From Trueperaceae bacterium (GTDB lineage Bacteria > Deinococcota > Deinococci > Deinococcales > Trueperaceae): DNA of 6,368 nt. Location of the stretch: contig PXAU01000354.1 of assembly GCA_003567075.1 (NCBI GenBank), positions 1 to 6,368 of the forward strand. The letters are read 5' to 3'. Below, in pieces: positions 1 through 6,368 of the stretch (positions are counted from its first letter, which is position 1; each line of letters begins with the position of its first letter). A model generated the notes under the pieces. The model was not told the origin of the DNA. It made no database searches and saw nothing but the letters and a program-made list of their open reading frames with translations. Both the position numbers and the translations under genes were made by a program.

Positions 1-2
1 CC

Positions 3-647
3 ACCTTCCGCGTCGAAGAACTCCGTCACGGCTTCGTCGGAGCGATCGGTGAGGGCGCCGAGCGCGAGCCGTCGGCCATCGCCAAGGTCCGCACGGCCGG
101 TCCGCTGCGCCTCGATCGCTCCGGTCTCGCGGGTGATACCGTGGCCGACCGCCGCCACCATGGCGGCCCCGAGAAGGCCGTGTGCGTCTACCCCGCCGTT
201 CGCTACGCGGCCTGGCGCGAACGGTATGGCCGCGCCTTGCGGCGCCCCGCCTTCGGCGAGAACCTGCTGGTGGCCGGCGCCGACGAGGCCGACACCTGCG
301 TCGGCGACCGCATCGCGCTCGGCACGGCGGTGGTGCAGGTGAGCCAACCGAGGGTGCCGTGCCACAAGCCGGCGGTCTTCACGGGCGAGGCACGCCTCAC
401 CAGCGACCTGGTCACGACCGGTTGGACCGGCTGGTACCTGCGGGTCCTCGAGCCGGGCGAGGTACGCGAAGGCGACGAGGGACGCCTGCTCGAGCGACTG
501 GAGGGCGCGCCCAGCGTGCTGCGCTTGAACGCCCTGCGCTACGGCGACCCGGTCGACGCCGACGCCCTACTGGCGACGGCCGAGGCGCCGGGGCTGCTCG
601 CGTCATGGCGGACCGCGCTGCGCGAGCGCGCCACCCGGGCGGGCTGA
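3..647 (+). CDS. MOSC domain protein, YiiM-like (5' end cut by window edge)
   Basis: The open frame runs from the left edge to a TGA at 645-647 and gives 214 visible residues. The first visible residues (TFRVEELRHGFVGAIG) already look like the opening strand of a MOSC protein, so probably only a few residues are missing. The GTG at 141 is not the start, because the conserved SAIAK...GPLRL...GLAGD block lies upstream of it. Hallmarks are the HHGGPEKAV motif (His52-Val60), FGENLLV, and PRVPCHK with the conserved cysteine at about residue 120. After about residue 140 comes a helical tail matching the C-terminal '3-alpha' domain seen in YiiM. MOSC domains are linked to molybdenum-cofactor-dependent chemistry, and E. 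coli YiiM protects against N-hydroxylated base analogues; the substrate here cannot be told. It is probably cytoplasmic, since no membrane segment is visible. It converges on the phosphodiesterase gene. Family assignment is firm; function is inferred. Confidence 0.9.
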   Translation, partial: TFRVEELRHGFVGAIGEGAEREPSAIAKVRTAGPLRLDRSGLAGDTVADRRHHGGPEKAVCVYPAVRYAAWRERYGRALRRPAFGENLLVAGADEADTCVGDRIALGTAVVQVSQPRVPCHKPAVFTGEARLTSDLVTTGWTGWYLRVLEPGEVREGDEGRLLERLEGAPSVLRLNALRYGDPVDADALLATAEAPGLLASWRTALRERATRAG

Positions 648-649
648 GA

Positions 650-662
650 CCGCCCGAGGCGG
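650..662 (+). terminator. Small hairpin just after the MOSC gene
   Basis: CCGCC (650-654) and GGCGG (658-662) form a perfect 5-bp stem with a CGA loop, starting two bases after the MOSC stop codon. There is no T tract, so it is at best a weak or factor-assisted terminator. The repeat array that follows may contribute. Confidence 0.25.
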
Positions 663-675
663 GACGAGGTGGGCT

Positions 676-751
676 GAGGCGCCTGGCGCAGGCCGAGGCG
701 CCCGGCGCGAACCGAGGCGCCCGGCGCAGGCCGAGGCGCCCGGCGCGCGCC
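676..751. repeat. Four tandem copies of a 19-bp GC-rich repeat
   Basis: Four back-to-back 19-base units lie at 676-694, 695-713, 714-732 and 733-751. All share GAGGCGCCYGGCGC followed by a variable trinucleotide (AGG, GAA, AGG, GCG) and CC. A degenerate fifth start (GAGGCTCG) follows at 752. Each unit carries the self-complementary GGCGCC and the near-perfect inverted repeat GCGCC-Y-GGCGC, so the array can fold within or between units on either strand. The period is not a multiple of three, and the array lies between two convergent stop codons, so it is not coding. It could be a bidirectional terminator, a minisatellite or a protein-binding array; the sequence does not decide. Confidence 0.85.
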
Positions 752-792
752 GAGGCTCGAGCAGCGACGCCATCGAGCGCCTGCTCCTGCGC

Positions 793-1719
793 TCAGCGCC
801 CCAGGTGGCTGAGGGCGAGATCGGGCCGATCGGTGATGACCGCTCCTACGCCCAGGTCGAACAGGCGCCGCGTCTCGACCTCCTCGTTGACGGTCCACAC
901 GTCGAGCTGCACGTTGCGCTCGCGCACCCCCTCCACCAGCCGCGAGTTGACGATCTCGATACCGCCCTGGCGGCGCGGCACCTGGAAGGCCTCGGCCTGT
1001 GGCGCGTACAGGCGGCCCAGGTACGCCATGTTGAGGAACACGAAGGTCCGCACCTCGTCGGGGCCGGCCGAGGTGGCGACCCCCGGGCAGCGCTGCCGGA
1101 ACTCGCGCAGGGCCCGCTGGTGGAACGACGCCACCATCACCGTGAGCTCGCGATCGAGCTCGCGGATGAGGTCGCAGGTGATGGCGATCAGGCGCACGTC
1201 GTCCACCTTCAACTCGACGTTGACGGCCGCCTCCGGGAAGGTCTCGAGCACGTCGCGCAGCGTCGGGATGGTGATGCCCTGCCCGCGGAACGGGAACGCG
1301 TCGGGCGCGCCGCCCGGCGGACGCCAGCGATACCCGAAATCGAGCTCGCGCAGCTCCGCCAGCGTCAAGCTCGCGACGCGCCCGCTGCCGTCGCTGGTGC
1401 GGTCGACCGTCGCGTCGTGGATGACGACCACCTCGGCGTCTGCGCTCAGGTGCACGTCGAGTTCGAGCACGTCGACGCCGAGCGCGTGCGCGCCCTCGAA
1501 CGCCACCATCGTGTTGCCCGGCCACAGGTGATCGCCGCCCTGGTGGGCGTGCACGTGCGGTCCGGGGCCGAGGACGTCGCGGAGGTAGGGATGGTCGGGC
1601 CGGGGCTCAGCTCGCCACCAGGCCAGCAGCGCAGCGACGACGAGCAGGATTAGGAGCCAGAGCAGGCCCCGGCCGAGGCGACGACCGAAGCTGCGACGCG
1701 GTCGGGCTGAGGTGCTCAT
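793..1719 (-). CDS. Membrane-anchored glycerophosphodiester phosphodiesterase family protein
   Basis: A 308-residue protein of the GDPD family, whose members hydrolyse glycerophosphodiesters to an alcohol and glycerol-3-phosphate. A basic N-terminus is followed by one hydrophobic segment (about residues 18-35), which suggests a signal anchor with the enzyme outside the cytoplasmic membrane. The TIM-barrel motifs appear in order: AHQGG (58-62), PGNT (67-70), LELDV with Glu86 and Asp88, IHD (His101), IPTLRDVLETF (151-161), NVELK with Glu169 and Lys171, WTVN (275-278) and TDRPD (296-300). The usual HRG reads HQG and the usual PENT reads PGNT, so activity or specificity may differ from textbook members. 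The ATG at 1719 was chosen because it gives a compact basic-plus-hydrophobic start. An in-frame ATG at 1752 would add 11 residues, and neither has a good Shine-Dalgarno. It lies 95 bases downstream of rpoD on the same strand. Confidence 0.88.
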   Translation of the reverse strand: MSTSARPRRSFGRRLGRGLLWLLILLVVAALLAWWRAEPRPDHPYLRDVLGPGPHVHAHQGGDHLWPGNTMVAFEGAHALGVDVLELDVHLSADAEVVVIHDATVDRTSDGSGRVASLTLAELRELDFGYRWRPPGGAPDAFPFRGQGITIPTLRDVLETFPEAAVNVELKVDDVRLIAITCDLIRELDRELTVMVASFHQRALREFRQRCPGVATSAGPDEVRTFVFLNMAYLGRLYAPQAEAFQVPRRQGGIEIVNSRLVEGVRERNVQLDVWTVNEEVETRRLFDLGVGAVITDRPDLALSHLGR

Positions 1720-1760
1720 GGCGGCATGGTAGCCGACGCCGCCCCCCGCCATGCGCGGGC

Positions 1761-1776
1761 GCCGGGCAACCCCGGC
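1761..1776 (-). terminator. Weak hairpin between rpoD and the phosphodiesterase gene
   Basis: GCCGGG (1761-1766) and CCCGGC (1771-1776) form a 6-bp stem with a 4-base loop, reading GTTG on the minus strand. It lies about 40 bases after the rpoD stop. No T tract follows, so it may attenuate rather than stop rpoD transcripts. Confidence 0.3.
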
Positions 1777-1814
1777 CTATCACGCCGTGGCGAGGGCGGC
1801 GCGGCCGCGGACGC

Positions 1815-3491
<1,677 letters not shown>

Positions 3492-3495
3492 GGGG

Positions 3496-3502
3496 CCTCC
3501 TC
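3496..3502 (-). promoter_or_regulatory. Ribosome binding site that sets the rpoD start
   Basis: On the minus strand GAGGAGG ends four bases before the GTG at 3491. It matches the anti-Shine-Dalgarno sequence well and favours this GTG over the upstream in-frame ATG at 3608. The spacing is slightly short. Confidence 0.7.
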
Positions 3503-3628
3503 GGGTCAGACGCGAACGCGCCTCCAGGGCTCGGAGCCGCACGACCCCGACGGGCTCACCGGCACGCCGGCGACCCGGTCGGGACACCATCATCGCCGCG
3601 CACGTCAACGCCGCGGCGAACCTGCGCG

Positions 3629-3634
3629 AGTATA
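3629..3634 (-). promoter_or_regulatory. Candidate -10 element for rpoD
   Basis: The minus strand reads GGTTATACTCG. TATACT matches the TATAAT consensus at five of six positions and stands out as an AT-rich island in very GC-rich DNA. No TTGACA-like hexamer sits 16-19 bases upstream, and there is no TG extension. A start about 7-8 bases downstream would give rpoD a leader of roughly 130 nt. It lies past the gnd hairpin, as expected if rpoD has its own promoter. Confidence 0.4.
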
Positions 3635-3681
3635 ACCGCGCCCGGTCACGTCGCGGACCGAGCGAACGACAGGCCGGGTCG

Positions 3682-3710
3682 TCGCGACCGGCTCGGAGGG
3701 CCGGTCGCGA
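3682..3710 (-). terminator. Strong hairpin downstream of gnd
   Basis: TCGCGACCGGC (3682-3692) and GCCGGTCGCGA (3700-3710) are perfect 11-base complements around a 7-base loop, about 40 bases past the gnd stop codon and upstream of the candidate rpoD promoter. The stem is very GC-rich, but no T run follows on either strand. It is best read as the end of the gnd transcript, either by hairpin alone or by 3'-end protection. A protein-binding palindrome is the alternative. Confidence 0.6.
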
Positions 3711-3730
3711 GGAATCCGTACGCTAGCGGG

Positions 3731-3766
3731 CGCTCGCCCTGGAACGCGCGCTAGCCCTGGTACGAG
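3731..3766 (-). repeat. 18-bp imperfect direct repeat across the gnd stop codon
   Basis: Bases 3731-3748 and 3749-3766 match at 15 of 18 positions (shared core CGCT-N-GCCCTGG). The second copy contains the gnd stop codon (3751-3753). The first lies in the trailer and in the same frame reads RAFQGE, next to the real C-terminus RSYQG. It looks like an old in-frame duplication of the gene's last six codons. Confidence 0.55.
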
Positions 3767-5217
3767 CGCGACGTCACGCCGCCACCGCTGCCGATCCAGT
3801 CGGTGTGGAAGAACTCGCCACGAGGCTTGTCGACGCGCTCGTACGTGTGCGCCCCGAAGTAGTCGCGCTGCGCTTGCAGCAAGTTGGCCGGCAACCTGGC
3901 GCTGCGGTAGCCGTCGTAGAAGGCCAGGGCAGCGCTCATGGCCGGTACCGGGATGCCCGCCGTCATTGCGCTCGCCACCACGCGTCGCCAGGCAGCTCCG
4001 GCCTCGGCAAGCGCCCGGGCGAAGAACGGTGCCAACATCAGGTTCTCGAGCTCCGGATCAGCCTGGTAGGCGGCCGTGATGTCGCCCAGGAAGCGCGAGC
4101 GGATGATGCAGCCACCGCGCCAGATGCGGGCGGTGGTGCCGAGGTCGATGGACCATGCACGTTCGCGTGCGACGGCCCGCATGAGCATGTACCCCTGCGC
4201 GTAGCTCACGATCTTGCTGGCGTAGAGCGCCTGCTCGAGATCGTCGACGAAGGCGTCGCGCAGGGCGCCGTCCGAGGCCGCGTCGAGTTGCTTCGACGGT
4301 CCCCGCAGCAGCGCCGACGCGCGTTCGCGCTCGTCCTTGAGCATCGACAACCCACGCGCGAACACCGCCTCGGTGATGAGCGTGACCGGCTGCCCGGCCT
4401 CGAGCGCATCGATGGCCGTCCAGCGGCCCGTGCCCTTCTGTCCGGCGCGATCGAGGATCAGGTCGAGCACCAGGTTGCCGTCCTGATCAAAGGTGCCGAG
4501 GATGTCGCGGGTGATCTCGATCAGGTAGCTGTCGAGCACGCCCTCGTTCCAGCGCTCGAACACGCCCTGCAGCGCCGGCGGCTCCAACCCGAGCCCCTCG
4601 CGCAAGAGCTGATACGCCTCCGCGATCAACTGCATGTCGCCGTACTCGATGCCGTTGTGGATCATCTTGACGAAGTGACCGGAGCCGCCCTCGCCCAGGT
4701 AGGCGACGCACGGGTCGCCGTCGACCTTCGCGGCGACGGCCTCCAGCACCGGTCGCATCCGCTCCCAGGCGCGCTCGTCGCCGCCAGGCATGATCGAGGG
4801 GCCGTAACGCGCGCCTTCCTCGCCGCCCGAGATGCCCGTGCCGAGGAAGCGCAACCCGCGCTCGCGCAGCGAAGCCTCGCGCCGGACGGTGTCCTCGTAG
4901 TTGGAGTTGCCGCCGTCGACGATCAGATCGTCCTCGTCGAGCAGCGGCACGAGCGCCTCGATGACGGCGTCCACGGGCCGGCCGGCCTGCACCATCACCA
5001 CCAGTCGGCGCGGCGGTTCGAGCGCGGCCACCAGCTCTTCGAGGGTGTGCACGCCGACCACGTGCTCGCTCTTGCCACGCCCTTCGACGAACTCGTCGGT
5101 CACCGAGCCGGTGCGGTTGTAGACGGCCACCGTGAAGCCGTGATCGACCATGTTGAGCACCAGGTTCTGCCCCATTACCGCCAAGCCGATCAGGCCGACG
5201 TCCGCAGGTGTCGCCAT
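3751..5217 (-). CDS. gnd: 6-phosphogluconate dehydrogenase, decarboxylating
   Basis: A 488-residue enzyme of the oxidative pentose phosphate pathway that converts 6-phosphogluconate to ribulose 5-phosphate and CO2, yielding NAD(P)H in the cytosol. The length fits the long-chain form of about 470-490 residues. Visible motifs are the dinucleotide-binding GLIGLAVMGQNL (8-19), NRT after the second strand (34-36, suggesting NADP), the substrate loop DGGNSNYEDT (101-110), ISGGEEGARYGPS (129-141), and the catalytic HFVKMIHNGIEYGDMQ (181-196) with Lys184, Asn188 and Glu191. Further on are KIVSYAQGYML (335-345), IWRGGCIIRS (365-374), and the C-terminal tail FHTDWIGSGG (470-479) that reaches into the partner subunit. 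The ATG at 5217 was chosen for its AAGGAG at ideal spacing and because the Rossmann fold begins just after it; an in-frame ATG at 5253 would add 12 arginine-rich residues. No key residue is missing. It lies 114 bases after the EAL gene. Confidence 0.97.
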   Translation of the reverse strand: MATPADVGLIGLAVMGQNLVLNMVDHGFTVAVYNRTGSVTDEFVEGRGKSEHVVGVHTLEELVAALEPPRRLVVMVQAGRPVDAVIEALVPLLDEDDLIVDGGNSNYEDTVRREASLRERGLRFLGTGISGGEEGARYGPSIMPGGDERAWERMRPVLEAVAAKVDGDPCVAYLGEGGSGHFVKMIHNGIEYGDMQLIAEAYQLLREGLGLEPPALQGVFERWNEGVLDSYLIEITRDILGTFDQDGNLVLDLILDRAGQKGTGRWTAIDALEAGQPVTLITEAVFARGLSMLKDERERASALLRGPSKQLDAASDGALRDAFVDDLEQALYASKIVSYAQGYMLMRAVARERAWSIDLGTTARIWRGGCIIRSRFLGDITAAYQADPELENLMLAPFFARALAEAGAAWRRVVASAMTAGIPVPAMSAALAFYDGYRSARLPANLLQAQRDYFGAHTYERVDKPRGEFFHTDWIGSGGGVTSRSYQG

Positions 5218-5224
5218 CGCAACG

Positions 5225-5230
5225 CTCCTT
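5225..5230 (-). promoter_or_regulatory. Ribosome binding site of gnd
   Basis: The minus strand carries AAGGAG seven bases before the ATG at 5217. This is close to ideal and decides the start over the upstream in-frame ATG at 5253. The rest of the 114-base gap up to the EAL stop shows no convincing -35/-10 pair, only a weak TAGAGT-like hexamer, and no clear terminator, so co-transcription with the EAL gene is possible. Confidence 0.75.
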
Positions 5231-5331
5231 CCGCGACGCGGCCATGGTGGCAACGCCGGCCACGACCACGACGCACGGGACCCACTCTATCAAGCGAAGC
5301 CATGCGGCCCGCGGCTGGCGAGGCGCAGGCG

Positions 5332-6368
5332 TCAGTCCAGGAGCAGTTCGATGGGCGCCTGGTGCGCGTCGGCGCCCAGCATCTCGGCCTCACGCTGCGC
5401 GGCGAGGGCGGCCACCTGCTCCGCGTGGCGCTGCCGCGCCACGAGCCGTGCCGCCGTCGCCGCCGGCAGCGGATGACCGAAGTGGAACCCCTGGGCGCGG
5501 TCCACGCCGAGGTGGCGCAAGTAACGGGCCTGCGCAGACGTCTCCACGCCCTCCGCCACCACGGACTTGCCCAGCGTCCGACCCATCGCGGCGATGGCGT
5601 CGACGATCGGGGTGGCGTCGGCAGCAGGGCCGTGGCTGCTCTGCTGGAGGCACGACACGAAGGTGCGGTCGATCTTGAGCGCGCGGATCGGCAGCCGCTG
5701 CAGGTACGCCAGCGACGAGTAGCCGGTGCCGAAGTCGTCGAGCGCGGTGCCCACACCGCGGCGATGCAGACGGCGCAGCGCCTGGACGGCGACGTCGAAC
5801 TGGTCAATCAGGACGCTCTCCGTCACCTCGATCTCGAGCAGTGACGGATCGAGGCGGCTGTCGACCAGCGCGGCCTCGACCTGATCGACGAAGTCGGCCT
5901 GCTGGAACTGCAGCGTGGAGACGTTCACCGCCACGCCTACGCCAGGCCCCTCGACGTTCCAGCCGCGCGCCTGGAAGCAGGCCTCGCGCAGCAGCCAGAG
6001 GCCGATCGGGACGATGAGCCCGGCCTCCTCGGCGACGGGTACGAACTCGGCCGGCGAGACCTTGCCGAGTTCCGGATCGTCCCAGCGCATGAGCGCTTCG
6101 AAGGCGACCACGCGCCCGCTGGCGAGGTCGATCTGGGGCTGGTAGGCGACGTCGAGGCGCTGCTCCGTGACCGCCACGCGCAGACGGCGCTCGAGCTCCA
6201 GGCGCCGGCTCTGCCAATCGCGCAGGCGCAGGTCGGAGAAGACGAACGAGTTCTTGCCGCGCGACTTCACCGCGTACATGGCGGTGTCGGCGCTGGTGAG
6301 CAGCGTGGCGACGTCCTCGCCGTCGGTCGGGTACACGGCGATGCCGATCGAGGCCGATACGCTCACGA
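5332..6368 (-). CDS. GGDEF-EAL cyclic-di-GMP signalling protein (N-terminus beyond window)
   Basis: 344 complete residues are visible, numbered from the codon at 6364-6366; the frame runs open through the right edge. That GTG is an internal valine, because residues 5-44 (SASIGIAVYPTDG...ADTAMYAVKSRGKNSFVF) are the last third of a GGDEF domain. The GG(D/E)EF signature itself is outside the window, so cyclase activity cannot be judged. A linker leads into a full EAL domain (about 56-310), the c-di-GMP phosphodiesterase that makes pGpG. The expected catalytic set is present: EAL (Glu90), Asn148 in NVS, Glu180 in EVTE, Asp210-Asp211 in DDFGTGYSSL, Lys231 in LKID, Glu272 in AEGVET and Gln292 in QGF. 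The phosphodiesterase is therefore probably active. A short Ala/Arg-rich helical tail (303-344) follows. Any sensory domain lies upstream and is unseen. The stop is the TGA at 5332-5334. Confidence 0.95.
   Translation of the reverse strand, partial: VSVSASIGIAVYPTDGEDVATLLTSADTAMYAVKSRGKNSFVFSDLRLRDWQSRRLELERRLRVAVTEQRLDVAYQPQIDLASGRVVAFEALMRWDDPELGKVSPAEFVPVAEEAGLIVPIGLWLLREACFQARGWNVEGPGVGVAVNVSTLQFQQADFVDQVEAALVDSRLDPSLLEIEVTESVLIDQFDVAVQALRRLHRRGVGTALDDFGTGYSSLAYLQRLPIRALKIDRTFVSCLQQSSHGPAADATPIVDAIAAMGRTLGKSVVAEGVETSAQARYLRHLGVDRAQGFHFGHPLPAATAARLVARQRHAEQVAALAAQREAEMLGADAHQAPIELLLD

Noticed and set aside
141..143. GTG as the start of the MOSC protein
   Set aside because: Conserved MOSC sequence continues upstream in the same frame to the window edge, so the true start is outside the window.
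755..786. Inverted repeat GAGCAG...CTGCTC and palindrome GCTCGAGC near the phosphodiesterase 3' end
   Set aside because: The stem is only 6 bp with a 16-base loop and no T tract. Such short matches are expected by chance at this GC content.
182..1531. 449-codon plus-strand open frame across the MOSC gene, the 19-bp repeats and the phosphodiesterase
   Set aside because: It is out of frame with MOSC, antisense to the phosphodiesterase, crosses a non-triplet repeat array and is arginine-rich low complexity throughout.
3631..3636. Plus-strand TATAAC as a -10 element
   Set aside because: It overlaps the minus-strand TATACT, and no plus-strand gene follows anywhere in the rest of the window.
5247..5263. 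GTGGC...GCCAC hairpin upstream of gnd
   Set aside because: A 5-bp stem with a 7-base loop is too weak to call a terminator or operator.
3805..5844. 679-codon plus-strand open frame opposite gnd and the EAL gene
   Set aside because: It spans two unrelated minus-strand genes and the gap between them. The composition is typical of an antisense shadow (His, Arg, Val, Leu rich) and no motif is visible.

Overview
This is a GC-rich (about two thirds or more by eye), tightly packed bacterial chromosomal segment. The primary sigma factor gives the best clue to the organism. Its core regions 2 to 4, the PIGDEEDSFYGDFIPDE segment and the C-terminal RTRKLRDFLE tail closely resemble the Thermus/Deinococcus SigA that I remember. 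I therefore infer a member of Deinococcota, possibly an early-branching high-GC lineage such as Trueperaceae. The lineage below phylum level is a guess.

Layout from left to right. A plus-strand MOSC-domain protein (YiiM-like) enters from the left edge, with only its first few residues missing, and ends at 647. A 145-base convergent intergenic gap follows, holding a small hairpin and four 19-bp GC-rich tandem repeats. The other four genes are all on the minus strand. In transcription order they are a GGDEF-EAL cyclic-di-GMP protein (5332 to the right edge, N-terminus missing), 6-phosphogluconate dehydrogenase gnd (3751-5217), the primary sigma factor rpoD/sigA (1815-3491) and a membrane-anchored glycerophosphodiester phosphodiesterase family protein (793-1719).

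The gnd-rpoD gap (3492-3750) holds a strong 11-bp hairpin about 40 bases past the gnd stop and, further on, a good -10 element (TATACT) with no clear -35. rpoD is therefore probably transcribed from its own promoter with a leader of roughly 130 nt. The 95-base rpoD-GDPD gap has only a weak hairpin, so the phosphodiesterase may be reached by rpoD readthrough. gnd lies 114 bases after the EAL gene and has an excellent ribosome binding site but no convincing promoter.

The genes do not form one pathway: central carbon metabolism/NADPH, transcription, second-messenger signalling, phosphodiester hydrolysis and a molybdenum-cofactor-type domain simply lie together. I found no mobile element, CRISPR array, tRNA or rRNA, and no clearly new multi-gene system. 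The more interesting points are the long basic-then-acidic N-terminal extension on the sigma factor, unusual residues at two signature motifs of the phosphodiesterase, the 19-bp repeat array, and a short duplication across the gnd stop codon.
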